A stretch of 64,000 nucleotides of DNA from Hyaloscypha bicolor E (lineage: Eukaryota > Ascomycota > Leotiomycetes > Helotiales > Hyaloscyphaceae): assembly GCF_002865645.1 (NCBI RefSeq), contig NW_020194562.1:1054001-1118000 (forward strand), in the 5' to 3' direction. The translations under genes were made by a program, and so were the position numbers. Of this stretch, positions 10,590-24,734 are shown in pieces; position 1 is the first letter of the stretch, and each line of letters starts with the position of its first letter. The notes under the pieces were generated by a model. That model had not been told where the DNA came from and ran no database searches. It was given only the letters and a program-made list of their open reading frames with translations.

Positions 10590-12203
10590 CATATTGCAAG
10601 TTTTGTTGCATGGGAAAAGCGCTGCTTATTGGATGGAAAGCGCTGCGGGTGTGGGTGCGGTACGTTACGTTGTAACTTGTTGGAGGGGTGGCATATTCCC
10701 CTTGCATGGCCGAAATGGGCTTGCAAATCACCCTTTTGCGATGTGCAACAAAATAAGTTACCCTGTTACTCGTCTCCCCACCTATCCCAAAGGAGCAAGC
10801 AGTGTAAGGAGCATGTGAATACCCTTCGGAGACTGCTCCGCGGCGAAATGTCAGCGCTAAACCAGTGATTGCTCAGTTAACAACCAGATGCGAAGTACAA
10901 GCCATTTGTGGACGAGGTCGAATATTTGTTTCTGGGTGAGGCTGAATGCCGATTTCGTCTTGGCAAACCCCGGTGCCAGTAGATTAGAATGGCCTTTAGG
11001 GTAATCATGTCATTGATCATTTCAGGGACGCGCAACGAACGGGAGATCTAATATGAGCTAAGTATGTTGTACGTCGCAAAAAGGGCACTAGAGCGAGAAT
11101 TACAGCGACGAACAGCTTGACGCAGATCTTTGGACATTTTGTGCTGCTTTGGAAAAGCCTCAATTGGTCACGAGGTTAGCACTGCAATATCGCTGCTGCT
11201 ATATACACCTTGCCGAACAATATGGCAAACGAGAGCATGTGTCATATTCACTTCCCAGTCATTACTTCGCGACTTTTAATGCCAATCAGCGTCGGGCACT
11301 TCCTCCATACTCTCGTAATCAAGCCAAAAGATATTTTTTCTCATTCCTACAATATCGGGCAAGTTCTTTATCGTTTTATAGTTAATCAAGCGCGAATAAA
11401 TAATTATCCGAACTAAGGTTAAGATCTCGGAGCACATTTGCCATTAAATATTTAATTGGGTTACAGGAAATAAAGGCCTGCTTAGCTTCCTTACTAAAAG
11501 CCATTCAAACTAGCTATACTCGAGTTTAATAAGAAGTTCTCTATTTGCTTTTAAGTAATAGCCTATAATTATTAATTTGCAAATATAATTATTAATAATC
11601 TCTAATCTAAATAAAATACTCGATATTAGAAAGTAATACTAATATTATATAGGGCTTTATAACTTCTCCGGCTTCTTTATATATAATTACTTTATAATAT
11701 ATATATTAAAGAATAGAAATTTGCTTAGCTAGCCTATTATATTAATCCCGATAATATCCGTAATTTAAAGAACTCTTCTATTTACTTTATTATATATATC
11801 TTCTAGTTATTTCTAAATATTATGGCTATTTTTATTAAACTTAAATAATTTATTGGTTTTATTTTCGTGAATTTCTTATACCTAGAGTTTCACTAGTTAG
11901 CACCTTTCAAGTATCAAGAGATTATAAATATTTCGGTTTATATTTTGGACAAGCTCCTAATAAGTGGTAATTATCTTATCCAAGGCATTGCTTTTGTCAA
12001 GGGTCTTATCTTTTATCCCTTGGTTCCAGACCTCAAAAGGTTCTTTACCCACTATCTTGAATCGTCCGCGTGGAATCGGGAAAATTGTGAAAAGATACGT
12101 GGATATCTCCGCTACAGATAAGTCTTGAGATTGGCCCTGTCAGGTCTTTTTTTGCGTGGCATGCAAAGAGCCCAGGAACGTGGTAATAAGCCGCTCTTTC
12201 GGG
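10590..12203. other. Intergenic; AT-rich RIP-like remnant at 11380-11890
   Basis: No gene seen. From about 11380 to 11890 the DNA is very AT-rich and TpA-rich, like the large degraded blocks further right, and probably is a short RIP-mutated repeat relic. Flanking parts have ordinary composition. Confidence 0.5.
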
Positions 12204-12238
12204 TCGGCCGACTTCGGATAATAACTACCGTCGGCCGA
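12204..12238. promoter_or_regulatory. Pair of TCGGCCGA palindromes upstream of the OYE gene
   Basis: Two identical 8-bp palindromes TCGGCCGA lie at 12204-12211 and 12231-12238, 170-204 bp before the ATG of the Old Yellow Enzyme gene. The core CGGCCG is an inverted pair of CGG triplets, the kind of half-site read by Zn2Cys6 regulators, one of which is encoded at 15700. The same palindrome recurs at the other genes of this group. Confidence 0.5.
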
Positions 12239-12407
12239 AATAGGCTTTCTTTCAGCCTTTTAAGATATTTTGAAGATGAGACGTTACTAAGCAAGCTTAA
12301 GGAAATATTTAGCAGCAGTTGCCGTCACTCGAATCACAAATAAGGGGGAGATATATGTGGTCTAGTGATAGAGTTTCTATCGTAACGTCTCAATAATCTT
12401 GTCGAAC

Positions 12408-13771
12408 ATGGCTTTATTTCAGCCCATTCAGGTTGGTGACATGCGATTGTCCCATCGAGCCGTCATGTCACCAGTAACGCTATTTGCATGTAACAGTAGA
12501 GGGGAGCATTATGAACTAGGTGCTAAGTACTATGGCCAGCGTGCTAGCACCAAAGGAACTATGATTATCACTGAAGGCACATATATTGCAAAGAGGGCAA
12601 TTGGATGGTATAACGTCCCCGGTATCTGGACCGGAGGCCAAATTGCGGGATGGAAAGGGGTCAGACATCGTTCCTGTCGTTTTAAAGCCTATCTTCGCAT
12701 GTTTGCGAGAGACTAACAATATCTGTAGGTCGTTGATACAGTACACGAAAGGGGTTCCTATATTGTGCTTCAGATCTTGGCCACCGGACGAGGACTAGAA
12801 CCCAAGATGATCAATAATGCACCAGACTTCGACTATGTCGGAGCTAGCGATATTCCTATGCCTGGTTATTCTACGAACCCTCGTCCTCTAACCATACCCG
12901 AAATTAAAGAATATGTTGATTTATTTGCAGTTGCGGCCCAAAATGCGGTATTCAGGGCAGGTTTTGATGCCGTGGAGATTCATTGTGCAAATGGGTACTT
13001 GATCGATCAGTTCCTGCAAACCACATCCAATCACAGGACTGATGTTTACGGCGGTTCGATTGAAAATAGGATCCACTTTGCCTCGGAAGTTATCGCAGCT
13101 GTGGTGGCTGGAATTGGACCAAGAAAGGTTGGAATCCGTGTGAGCCCATGGGCCACATTCTGGGGTATGCTCTATTCGCTACGTCTTCCCCTCACGCAAT
13201 TCCGTACTAAGTTTATTCCCCGGAAATCTAGGTATGGGCATGAAAGACCCTGCTCCCACCTTCATGGAGCTCATATCTCGCGTGCGTGACCTGTACCCGG
13301 AGTTAGCCTATCTTCACGTTGTGGAGCCATGTGTGAACGGATTTAAACCTCGGGAAGTCCAACCAGGCGAATCAAATGACTTCCTGCGTAACATTTGGGG
13401 ATCGCGGCCCCTGATCTCTACGGGCGGATACGACAGAGACGTCGCCATTAGTACTGCTAAGGAAAAGGGAGGACTGATTGGCTTCGGACGGTACTTTGTT
13501 GCAAATGTAAGTCTCCACCCGGTTATCTTCGTCACAAACCCTGTTGACAACGTTGATGAAGCCTGACTTGCCGGTCCGTCTGAAGAAAAAGATCCGACTT
13601 GCATATCCAGACACGTCCAAGTTCTTTGATAAGGAGTGTGAAGTGGGCTATACTGATTATCCCTTTGCTGAAGAAGAACAAGCCCCAGCATCAGCATCGG
13701 ACGAAGAGGTTGGACCAACAAAGCTCCCTTGCGAGAATCTTTCAATTCATAAATATAATAAGGATACTTAA
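12408..13771 (+). CDS. Old Yellow Enzyme family NADPH flavin oxidoreductase
   Basis: Members bind FMN and reduce activated alkenes with NADPH; in fungi they often serve secondary-metabolite pathways. Four exons (12408-12659, 12729-13164, 13232-13506, 13562-13771) give a clean 390-residue frame of normal family length. Visible landmarks: N-terminal ALFQPIQVGDMRLSHR; catalytic IHCANGYLIDQFL with the His-x-x-Asn pair that binds the substrate; YGGSIENR; the late STGGYDRDVA and GFGRYFVAN phosphate-binding region; and C-terminal GYTDYPF. Introns of 68, 67 and 55 bp have GT-AG ends and each restores family sequence (for example TFWG/MGMKDP). Two TCGGCCGA palindromes lie upstream. It sits with NmrA-like genes and a Zn2Cys6 regulator, which suggests a small metabolic regulon. 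No damage seen. Confidence 0.9.
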
Positions 13772-14022
13772 TACAGCCCACAGAAGAACAGTGCTGCGAT
13801 TGAGGTATTGTCTCAGGGATAGTACATTTTGTAAATGTGCAGATAATTCAACTTGAAATTAGCTACCTACTCATGGTTACCCTACACCTGAGGGTTTCTG
13901 ACCCACTATTGCTATGATATTCAACCGACATGAAGGGAGAGGAGCGGTACTAGGTAAACTTGGAGTACCATGAACTAGGCTATGCTTCTACCTTTACTGC
14001 CTCGGCCATGATTGTGTCGACA

Positions 14023-15193
14023 CTACCACGGTGAAGAATCAACAAGGTACTGTTCCAGAGACGTGGGTTGTTGACCAAGAAACTGAAATCACAGTATGGT
14101 TAGCAAAGCACTTCTGACTCAGTACCAGAGGTTAGCTTACCTCCAGGGACGCTTGCAATCTCACTTTTGCATCCAAACCAAAGTATGCGTAGTCTCTCAG
14201 TAAGATCCAGGCCTCACATACCTCTTCACCGTTAGTCGCTGCAAAGGCGGATTCGGAAACTTGTTGGAATAGTATCTGTTTGCCTGTGACTTTGGCGAAT
14301 ATGGCACAGATATCATTAATGGTATACCACCTTGCAGCTTCAAGAAAATGTTGTCCTAGTGCCTCTGACGGTTTGGACAGGACTGAGGCAACCCATTTCC
14401 CAGTATCATTGGCTTCATCAATCAAGGGAATTTCTGTTGTGCTAGGCATAGGTAGTGTAAGTTCATAGCTGCCGTCGTCGGTCTGCAATAGTTAGCTTAA
14501 AAGCAAACACAAAGTACTCATGGCTCACCTTTGTTAGAATCGTTTTTAGATTGGACATGAAGCAACCGGGATTGACGAAGCTGGCTGGAACATGAATTGA
14601 TCGAATATAAGTTTCAACGTCGGCCTTCGAGTCGAAGTGGTGTATCAAACGCAGCTTCCCTGCGCTGACTATTGAATTTGTTAGGGACTTAATAGGCTAC
14701 TTTAAAATGTGGCAGGAAAATACCAGTCGTAGCATGGCTGAGCGTAGACCAGATGAGACATTCGATCTCGACCTTTTTACATGCGTCGGCGATAGCCTTC
14801 CCTTGCGCAAATTCGACTTCTGCAGATCGGTACTCCCAAACTATCAGCATATGAGTTAGTTTCGGCTGTTCAGATCTATATCAACTGAATTCATCTCACA
14901 GTTGGTCATTGCAAATACTGCGTACGACCCTAGAATTGCACGATACACTGACTCGACTTCGTTAAGGTCAGCCTTTTAAAAATCAGCTGCTACCCTATAA
15001 CTGTCAAACTCGGCCCTACCTGGACCATGTCAACTCCTTCCGCAGCCAAGCTCCTCGACACAGCACTGTGCAGCGACCGCGTAACGCCGCGAATTTTGTA
15101 CGTGCGAGAGAGTGTTGGATGCTCGCGAATCGACTTGATAACAGAGCCACCCTGAGAGCCCGTGGCTCCAAAAACGGTTAGGATCTTAGACAT
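14023..15193 (-). CDS. NmrA-like family NAD(P)-binding protein
   Basis: Atypical short-chain-dehydrogenase-fold protein; relatives either bind NAD(P) as redox sensors/regulators or reduce small molecules. Six exons were read on the minus strand: 15020-15193, 14900-14972, 14724-14840, 14529-14659, 14141-14482, 14023-14082. Together they give 298 residues, typical for the family. The N-terminus has the dinucleotide-binding glycine motif VFGATGSQGGSV. Later come YAVFAMTN, WSTLSH, PASFVNPGCFMSN and IPLIDEANDTGKWV, all in the expected order. The last short exon supplies PTSLEQYLVDSSPW. All introns are GT-AG and in phase. It is transcribed divergently from the Zn2Cys6 regulator (ATGs 507 bp apart) across a region holding four CGGCCG cores, so co-regulation is likely. 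No damage seen. Confidence 0.85.
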
Positions 15194-15484
15194 GGTCAGC
15201 AGATGTGTGTCTTCTGGACCAGATGCACAAATATCAATTATGTGGTGTTCAGCGAGTCCGACCAGCCAGAGAGGACACTCTCGACCTCAGGCACAATCGA
15301 CCTCATTTTAACCCGTGGCTTGTTCCACTCAGTTATATGTAAGCAAATAGATGAGGCTGCCATGAAGTAAGGTCTGAGAAACTCATATCCATAAAGGGTT
15401 AAGGTCAACATAGTAATAACCTGCCCCATCGCGGTTAGGGTGGCCGCTAATATTTAAGGTCCTGCGATCATAGTAGAAGCACGC

Positions 15485-15597
15485 TCGGCCGCTTTCGGCC
15501 GAGCCGCACGCGACCAAAAAATTGACGCGTGCTCCAGATGCCGAGTTATTCAAAGGTGGCGTCATTCGTGCTGGGCCGGCGGCCGCTTTCGGCCGGG
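15485..15597. promoter_or_regulatory. Cluster of CGGCCG palindromes in the divergent NmrA/regulator promoter
   Basis: Four CGGCCG cores occur within 110 bp (around 15486, 15496, 15580 and 15590), including one full TCGGCCGA at 15495-15502. Several are preceded by CTTT as at the other sites. They lie between the diverging NmrA-like gene and the Zn2Cys6 regulator, where a shared operator would be expected. That placement also allows autoregulation. Confidence 0.5.
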
Positions 15598-15699
15598 GGA
15601 GCTAACATATGTCGTACACATCGTACATTGCGTCGGTGCTCCGAAATCCGTACGCCTAACTGATTGTCATACCACTCTTCAGAGATTGTGCTTCGTCTG

Positions 15700-17635
15700 A
15701 TGGATGACGATCGACAATCTCAGAGGACAAGGGTGAGGAGGTCCAGTCCATCACGGGCAGACAATGTCTGTCTATACTGTCGGCGACGGAAAACGAAGTG
15801 TGACAAGAGGCTACCAAGCTGCTTGCAATGCCAGAAGTGAGTGCGCCTGTAGATCATATCGACCGCTGATTGAGCCTACTCAGTTGACGTGAACCGCAGA
15901 GATCATGTGGAATGTATCTATAGTGATACTGCAAGCATCTCCCTCGCAGATGAGTTCCGCCACCTGCGCAACAGACTGAGAGAAGTGGAGAAATTGGCAA
16001 TACCCGGGACTTCGAAAATCGCTCGTCCTGCCCAGCTACACTCAAGACACGAGGACCCACCAGGTGGTAGACGACAGGTCGGCAACCACGCCCCTTTTCT
16101 TGAGCAACTCGCAGCGGTAAACTTCGCAAACCTCAGCGAAGAGGTTTGCGAACTGCTACAATCGAAGCCAGGAGAAGTGTATGGAGCCTGCCAGATTTAT
16201 TTTCAAAATGTCCATAAGTGGATGCCGGTCATCTCGCAAAGGCTCTTCTATCAAAGAATGACAGAATTCAGCAAGACAAAACGGCCGGACTTCGCGGTTC
16301 TCTTGCTTGGCGTCTGTTTACTGATTCGATACGCGGTGATTGATACAGGACAAGACCCGCTCTATAAGATTGTCAAGGGCGAGTACTGGCATTTGTGTTC
16401 ATGTCTGGAAGCATCGATTGAGTTGGTCCAGGCAGGCGTCCTAATTGCATGCTACGAACATGCATCCGGCATGGCCGAAGCAGCCTATGGAACAATAGGC
16501 TTGTCTGCCAGGATGGGCTCTTGGATGGGATTACACAATCAACGCTTGGAATCAGATCTTCCCAAAGATAGTGATGCCTGGCTCGAAAATGCAGAGAGAT
16601 TCAATTTATGGTGGGGCATAGTTATTCGGGATAGGTAAGTTCTTCGTTCTAGTTACGTAGTATTATGCCTCGTGATATGAAATGTAGGCGTCATTGCTAA
16701 ACCGCCTGACCAGATGTCTCAACATTGAAGATACAGCATTTGACAAGCCGTTTGCCGTGGAGAGGCGCTACATACCTGTGCAACCTCCTCACGATTGTGA
16801 AAATCTCGATCTATCTTTCAACGCCACTCCCGTTATCAACACCATCGGTATTTTTCGCCGTGTCGCCCAGGCGTGCCGTCTGCTTGATCGGGCGGTCTAC
16901 CTCCGCCAACAAAAAGTTACAGCTCAGCCAGATAGAGCTGATGGTGAGATGAAACGACTTGACGATGACATTCGCCGCCTCCTGGGAATTCTTATAGATC
17001 AAAATAGTGGCTCTCTATGCGAGTATTGCGAAGCTTCGGCAATTGTCATTGCGTAAGCATCAAATCCGCCAGATATCATGGGGTGATGCTAATCTTCGCG
17101 AAGTGCTCTCTTTGTTCTCCATGGCCAAAGCTCTCCCTCTGATTATTCGTCAGTCGTGCCTGTAGACGTCCAGGGCAATGACCACATTGTTGCAACTACT
17201 GCATCTTCACTCGCACTGAAGACGGCAGAAAGGATTGTCATCGATGTGGCGCGTAGTTTTAATCGCTGTTTGGGGGAAATCAGCATGATTGCCCTCCCTC
17301 CAACCTATTGTTATATTATATTCCGCGCTACAGAGGAGTTAATCAGCTTTCACGGTAGTACTGATCGAGGCCAGTGGTCTCAAGATCTAGAAGTGCTGAG
17401 GGAGGCAAGCTGGCACTATGGTCGAAGGTGGCAAATAGCTAGTAAGCACCTCCTTTGGCCCGTTAGAACTTTTCAATCTAAATTATTGACATGTTTTAAC
17501 ATAGCACACCATTTAAAATCCGTGGACAAGGCTATTGCCAGTCTTGAGCCCAACCCGCCATTAACCTTCTGTTCATTTGAGCCACTCCAGAATCATCCTT
17601 GCCTCATCACACTATTTGACGAGGGCGGGGCGTAG
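15700..17635 (+). CDS. Zn2Cys6 (Gal4-type) transcription factor
   Basis: Five exons (15700-15836, 15900-16634, 16714-17052, 17104-17441, 17505-17635) give a 559-residue nuclear regulator. The zinc cluster at residues 24-51 is CLYCRRRKTKCDKRLPSCLQCQ completed across intron 1 by KDHVEC, giving the C-x2-C-x6-C-x6-C-x2-C-x6-C spacing. The intron position and phase reproduce this exactly. The middle part has the fungal-specific domain signature YFQNVHKWMPVISQRLFYQRM, then WWGIVIRDR joined across intron 2 to CLNIEDTAFDKPF. That junction uses an acceptor 33 bp past a competing TAG; only this one keeps the frame. It is divergent from the NmrA-like gene and close to the OYE gene, so it is the natural candidate regulator of the group and perhaps reader of the CGGCCG palindromes. 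No damage seen. Confidence 0.88.
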
Positions 17636-17897
17636 GGGGGGGTATTAGTACATGAGACTTTACGCAGATCTGCTTAGAAATTTAGTGGCAAGTTAGGAGG
17701 CTAGGCTGCAGATAAATAATTCAAAAGGTTGAGTTAACTCAATGTCGCGGGCTTTTTTTGTTGGCCACGGGATCTAGTGGCGTGATTAACCTCTTGAACA
17801 TGCCTTGAGATTATGGCACCGGCTGCTTTCATGTTAGTCGGTGAGAGTCGGAAAGCGGCCGAGAAATTAACCAGGCTGAAGATGGTAGTGCTGCCTA
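17636..17897. other. Spacer with one CGGCCG site and one unit of a short repeat
   Basis: 3' flank of the regulator. At 17856-17895 a segment starting CGGCCGAGAAATTAACC is repeated, in the same orientation, on the far side of the neighbouring 8.9-kb element (26812-26851). The differences are C-to-T and G-to-A. It ends in the TA where that element is inserted. Confidence 0.5.
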
Positions 17898-17995
17898 CTG
17901 AGGCCCACAGCTAGCTAGCGGACAAATCCGAGAAGCGAAAAGTGATTTTCTGATTTTCTGATTTTCGCACTGGCGCCCCGCACACCCCCCCCCCC
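17898..17995 (+). repeat. Left terminal inverted repeat of the 8.9-kb element
   Basis: Reads CTGAGGCC, then GCTAGCGGACAAATCCGAG, AGCGAAAAGTGATTTTCTG, and a long C-run. It is matched in reverse complement at 26710-26795 with small indels. Confidence 0.8.
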
Positions 17996-20900
17996 CCCCC
18001 CCCCTCCTCCCCAAGGCAGAATTCCTAATTAGGGGTATAGTACCCACACGTGACTTTCGGCTTGGATAACGCAATAATAGTAAGGCTGCTTGCTTGTCTA
18101 ATTAACGAAGTGAGAGCCCATACTACTGCGTGAAATTATGCCAAAATTAGGCCGGGTAATATAATATAAAATTAAGTATTTATTACAAATTACTATAGTC
18201 AGGTGACTATAGGCTATAAGCCCTTCTAGGATAATACTATTAATAAGGTCTAATAACTTCCTTAATATTCCCGAGGTTAGAAATAAGAAAATTAAACTAT
18301 TAAAATAACTAAAAAGCCGGCTAATTACTTTTTTTTAGTAATTAATTAATAAAATTATATAGGAGTAATATTACTCGAGTTTTTTAGTACTTATATTACT
18401 AGAAAGTATATTATAATAGTAAAGTATACCCTAAACTTAATCTCTATTAAAATAACTTAGTGAATTTTATTAAAATAATACTATAACTTTTAATAAATCT
18501 ATTACTATATTACAAAGCTATTACTAAATGGGCTTATATAAATATTAATTAAGAAGAAATTACAAATAGATTAAAAGATTTATATAGAATCTTAGTTAAT
18601 TCATATATAGTCTAATGGCAATTATAAGAATAGAATATCCAAATATATACTTAAATAGTAAATATACCTTTCTTTTATATATAGATTATAATCCTATATT
18701 ATCTGGAAGATATAAATAAGAAAATACTTAAGGATCTTAAGAATTACGGTTATATAGCTTTAATTACTAGAGTTATCTGTATATATAAGAAGCTTAATCT
18801 TATTTACTATATAACTATAATAGATAAATAAGCGGCAGACAAGTAATTATTTATAATACTATAGAGTAAGCTAAATAATAGGCAGATTATAGGTTATAAA
18901 TAGCGGTATTTATATATATACTTCTATTAATAAGGTTTACTAGTAACCCGGTTAGTTTTTCTATACTTTACTATTTCGTCCTAGCTTAGAAGATTAGAGC
19001 CTTATTTACTAATATATTTTATTATTTATAGGAAGAGCTTATATATAATATTATAATTCCTAGATCCCGAGGTAATTATACTATAAATATAACGGATATA
19101 GTTTAAAAAGAGAGAATATATTATACCTGGGCCGGACTAGATTTAGTTAATTAATAGAAATAATAAGCTATTACTATTTGGGATCGAGATATATATTTAT
19201 ATTAATACTTATTTATATAATATTATCTGGGTATATATTAGAATCTCTAATTAGATTACCTATTTGGTTATATAGTAGTATCTTTAGATTTGTATTTAAA
19301 TAGGCTACTGCCCTTACTTTTTTAGGGCTAATTAAGGCTCTGAATTCTCCCTTATTACTAAAGTATACTTTATATTCTTGCAGATAGCTAATCCGTTAGT
19401 TATATATATAGAGAACTACTTTATTTCTAGGAAAAGTACCGAGAATTAGCGGGTTAAATCCTAATAGTAGGAGCTTTAGAAGAGCTAGCTATACTAGTAG
19501 TATATAAGTAATTCCGTTTCTCTATATCTGCCTCTTATTTTTTTTATTATTAGAAGGAAATATCGGATACTAATAATTATACTACTTTTTATTAAGGCTA
19601 TTAGGTCTAGTATTATAGTACCGGATTATATAACTAATTCTAATTAGTATATATAGAACTATTTTCAAGAACTGGCCTATACCGGAAGTTATAATTACTA
19701 ATACCTATAGAACCGGATTACTTTACTAGTATTTTATATATAGCGGATCCAAAACGAGATATATAGGTTTACGGACTTATAGAATATTTATAGAATTAGA
19801 AAAGACAGATCTAGGCCTAATATAATAGCCAGTAAGCTATTTAGACTATATACGAGGCCCTCAGGCGGGGTATAGTACTAGGGTTACCCTATAGATATAG
19901 AGCTTTATAATATAATCCTTAATAATTATTTAGTTTAGGGTAAGTAATATAATCTCGTATAGCTCTATATAAATAGTTTACTTATATACTAATATAAATA
20001 TTAATGAGTTTTTACTAAGAGAAATACTAAAGTAATACTATTAGAAGCTTATATCTTATAGTATAAATATAGCTAATATTTATATAGGAGATACTAATAG
20101 AAACAGTAACCGACTATATATTTAAGCTTACTACTAGCTCTAATATATAGTCCGGATATATATAGCCTTAGGGCAGCTACTAATATTAGGAAAGTCCGAG
20201 AAGCCGACTAGTAAATATAATATTACTATTATACGGAATAGGATCCTCAAATAAGTTATCCTAATAAATATAGAATATATAAATAATATATAGGCCAGAA
20301 GAATACCCGTATAGTTCCTAATAATCTAGGACTTTATCCAGAAATAGCCCTTTATTAGTAATATTTCTAATAATATAGGGTAATTAAATAAGCCAGTTAT
20401 AGAATAACTAGGTATATTAAGATAGGTATTATTTATTATTAAATATATTATTTTCGAAACTTTTTTCTTACTTTTAAAAGTAGTACTAATAGAATTATTA
20501 AGTTTATCTATTATATAAATATTCTATATCCTCAAATTCTTATTTCTTAAAATAGTACTACTATTTCTCAAAACCTGCCCTAATACTATATATTCTATAG
20601 CTAAATACTAGTATAGTAATATCTAATATTATGAGTTCTATTAATCTACTAATAATAAATATAATATAAAGGCTACTGCTTTACTTGCTTAGAGTAGTAA
20701 TACTAGTAGACTTGAACCTTATAGCTCTGGAATTCCGTTTATATTTGCCTCTTTCTTTATATCTAGGATATTTTAGATCTCTAGCTTTTCTTAATATTCT
20801 TATCCTATATCTTTTTTTCTAAGAATATCTACTATACCTATTCCTCTAGTTACTATTACTATATAGCTACCAGATACTAGTTCTATTTTACCCCAGGCTT

Positions 20901-23900
20901 TTCTTACTCTAATAGCCCTATAACTACTTCCTTCTATATTTCCTTTTACTATAAGCCATATTACTTGACCTAACTACTTTTCTAGTAGTATTTATATTAC
21001 TATATAAGCTTAACGGGCTATAAATACAAGAGTTACTCAGGCTACTATCCAGGCTATAGCTCCTTATACTAGTAATAGGCTATCTGGAGCCCTTTAAGGT
21101 CTCATAAATCAAAATATAGCCGGATCTAGTCTTATAGAATTATAGACTATAGTTTTATAGCTAGTTCTCCGCAAGTAAGTATTTAATAATATAAAGAATT
21201 AGAGAGCTAAATAAAGAACTATTTAACTTTCTAAAGAAATCGGTAATAAGTTTTCTCCTATTTCTTTTACTAGATTCTCTATATAAATTCTAATAGATAT
21301 TTTTTAATAGATAGCTTTTAATTTGAAATAAATAATCGAGTCTTTTCTACTTTTTCTAATATAATTTCTTAGTAGCTACTTCCTTATTTCTCTTTCTATA
21401 TTAGCAGATTTACTTACTATTATTAATTTATTAATAATATAAATAAACTAGTACTCTATACTAGTCCTAATAATAAAAGAGTTCAGGAACTTATAGTCTT
21501 GCCAGGTTCTATCTAAATTATCTTTAATCTTTCCTATTATAGTATATATCTAGGCCCTAAGAATATCTGAATAATTTTCCTTATTTTATACTAAGATAAG
21601 ACTTTATATAAAGATATCCGTCTTAAAATTACTTATAAAGAGCTAGAAAATACTTAAAAGGAAACTTTATATAAAGATCTCTATCTTAAAATTACTTATA
21701 AAAAGCTAGAAAATACTTAAAAGATATAGTAACTTGAGAAGATTAAATAATAAACTAAGGAGGCCTAAAGAGCCCAGGAAAATATTACCCGCTAATATAG
21801 GCATAAGACTTTAAGAATAAGAAGGAATCTAATAAACCGGTAAGTAAATAAAGATATATATATAATTCTTTTCTTTAATTCTGGCTCTTATTCTTTATTT
21901 CTTCTATAGATTCTTTTTTGTTTTTAGGTTTAATTAACTTATATATACTAGAATTCTTCTCTATTTACCGACCTCTGGGAGCCGCAAGATAATACGGAAA
22001 GTACTATTAAAAGTACTACTAAAGCTAATCCTAATAATAATAATAATAATAATAATAGTAGGTTATTAGATCCTCTTTTAATTTTACTATTTTCTTCTTT
22101 AGTAAAGAGAACTATAATTAATCTTATGAATTATATAAGTATTACTCCATAGTAACGGGTATATTAGAGGTATAAATATACTATTTCTTTTTCTTATTAG
22201 ATATAAAGAATTAATAAATATAATATCTTTAGCTTTATAAGTAAAACCCAAGATATCCGGGCTACTACTAGTACTTTGCCTATTATTCTGGACAGAAGTC
22301 TAATTATTATTATTAAACTCCCTAGGCTAATTAACCTTATTTCTCCTAAGTAAACCTATTATATAAGGTCTAATAAATTATATATAAATATCCGCCAAGG
22401 TTAAGATAGTTAAGAAAAAATAGGCCTAATATTTAATATACTTTTTCCTATATCTTATAATTAGCTTAGTACTATTTTAGGTCTTATTTCCTTATAGATA
22501 TATATATACTTGGAATTTATAATTAATACTTTAAAGTAATACTTTTTAATTAGTTTTTATATAATTTAAAAGTCAGGCTACTAAATTTAATACTTTTATA
22601 ATACTTAAATTTACCTAAGTTTATAAAGTCTTATAATTATTAGGGCCTTTATAATTCTTTGCCTTTTGAGTTTAATACCCAAATAGTATTATATACTTTG
22701 CCTTTAGTATAAAAGAGGCTCCTAAAAGTCTAGGGTTATAAAGGGATTTTTATATTAAGGATATATTATATTATAATAATAAAATTACAGGTATTTATAT
22801 ATAAATATATAATATATTAGACTAGCTATACTAAAAACTATACTATATTTATATATAAAGTTATTAATTACTTTATATTAATACCGGACCCGTATAGTCA
22901 CGTGACTTTATATAATTAGCTAGCTATAGAAAAGCCCTAAAGCCCGAAACTTATAAAGAGTTTTAAGGGCTTTAGAGCTTCCGGACTATTACTAGTATCT
23001 AGTACTCTTTAGGAAAAGAGTATAATATATTCTATAATAGGTAACCTATTATAGACTACTTAACCTTTAAGTTAAACGGGAAATCTAAGGGCCGGGCTTA
23101 TAATTCAAGTCTTATTAAGGTTATTAAAGTCTTTACTAGCTAGTACTATAGATTTAATAAAAATATTACGGGAATTCTATAAGTTCTATTCTAATTTATC
23201 TAGAAAGTATATATAGTATATCTCCTTATTTATTCCGACATTTATATATAATTCTTAAGAGCCAAACTATTACCTAAGGAAAAAGTAAGAAGACTAGACT
23301 AATATCTTTAAAAACCAAGGCCTTAATAAATCTATTTAGAAAAGCTTACTAATTCTTCCAAAAATAATCTAAGAAAAGTTTGAGTTTATTATATATTATA
23401 ACTTATATAACTAGGAATAGGGACTACTCTAATAGGCCAGAAAGAGTTTCTTATATAGCTTACTCATATAACTAGAGATAGGAACTTGAGTTCGTTATAT
23501 GAAATTACCTATATATAAAGACTCTTACTATAAACTCCTTATTTAGATTAATTAGTTAAACCTATTTTTAATACTAAGTCTTTATTAAGATAACTTCCCG
23601 CTTTTAGAGGCTTTAGATAGAATAGCTAATAAGTTTCTTAGCTATTAGCCAAGACTTATTAGCTAGAAAATCTATAAGTAATAGATAAGATTATAAAGCA
23701 GAACTCTCCTAATTATAATACTAAGATATTTTACTATAATATAAAGTAATTAGATATAGAAGCCCTATTAAATATAATATATCTTAAACTATAAGTTTGC
23801 GAGATAGATATAGGAAGTCTTAGTATTTAACTAGTACTATAATCTAGCCCAAAGGCGCCTGCTATTCTTTATATCTAATTTAATAGAAATAAAAAGTACC

Positions 23901-24734
23901 TATATTTTAATTCGAGAAATAATTAGGACTTTTATATAGACTTAGGGCAGCGGTTTACTTTATAGAGAGAGAATAGACCAGAAATACCTATATTATATTA
24001 ATCTTTAAGAGGAATTATAATAAATATTATAATTCCTGAAATACTTTCAAAAAAGCTTCCCCGAACCAAAATAGGCTAGTTTATAATCCCAAAAGATTTA
24101 TAGGAATCTTATATATCCGAGAGTATAAGTATTTAAGGTAAATACTATTTGAATCCTAACTTATAATAAAAGAAAAGTAAAGTATATAAAATAAAATATA
24201 TAAAGTAAAAGTAAAATAAAATATCCGGGTATTTAATAAATAGAAAGCCTAACTATAAATTATAAGAACTAGTACTAACTAGGTATATATATAGTAATAT
24301 TAAAGGAAAGGTGAGATAAGGAGAACTAAAAAGTAAATTAGTATATATTCTATAAAAGCAAACGGGAAGATATCTAAATAGCCCAAAGGCAAGAAGTATA
24401 TATTAAAGAAATTGAGATTAGAGAAAGAAGGGCTATTTCCTATAAGAATAAGTTAGTATATATTTCAAGATAAAGAATAGGGGTATTTAGTAATAGCCCA
24501 AAGGCTTTTATAAATATTAAAGGAGGGGAGGAGATATTAAAGTTTGGAGGGATCTAAATAGGAGTTAGCCTCTTTTTTGGAAGTTCGAGAGAAAGTATTC
24601 CCAAAGGGCCCGAAGGTATAAGAGATATTAGAAAAGGGAAAAAGGAAATATTAGAAAAGGAAAGAAGGGATCTAAAATTTAGCTTTCTAAAAAGCAAGTA
24701 GATTAAAGACTTATAATATAAGAGTTCTGGATAA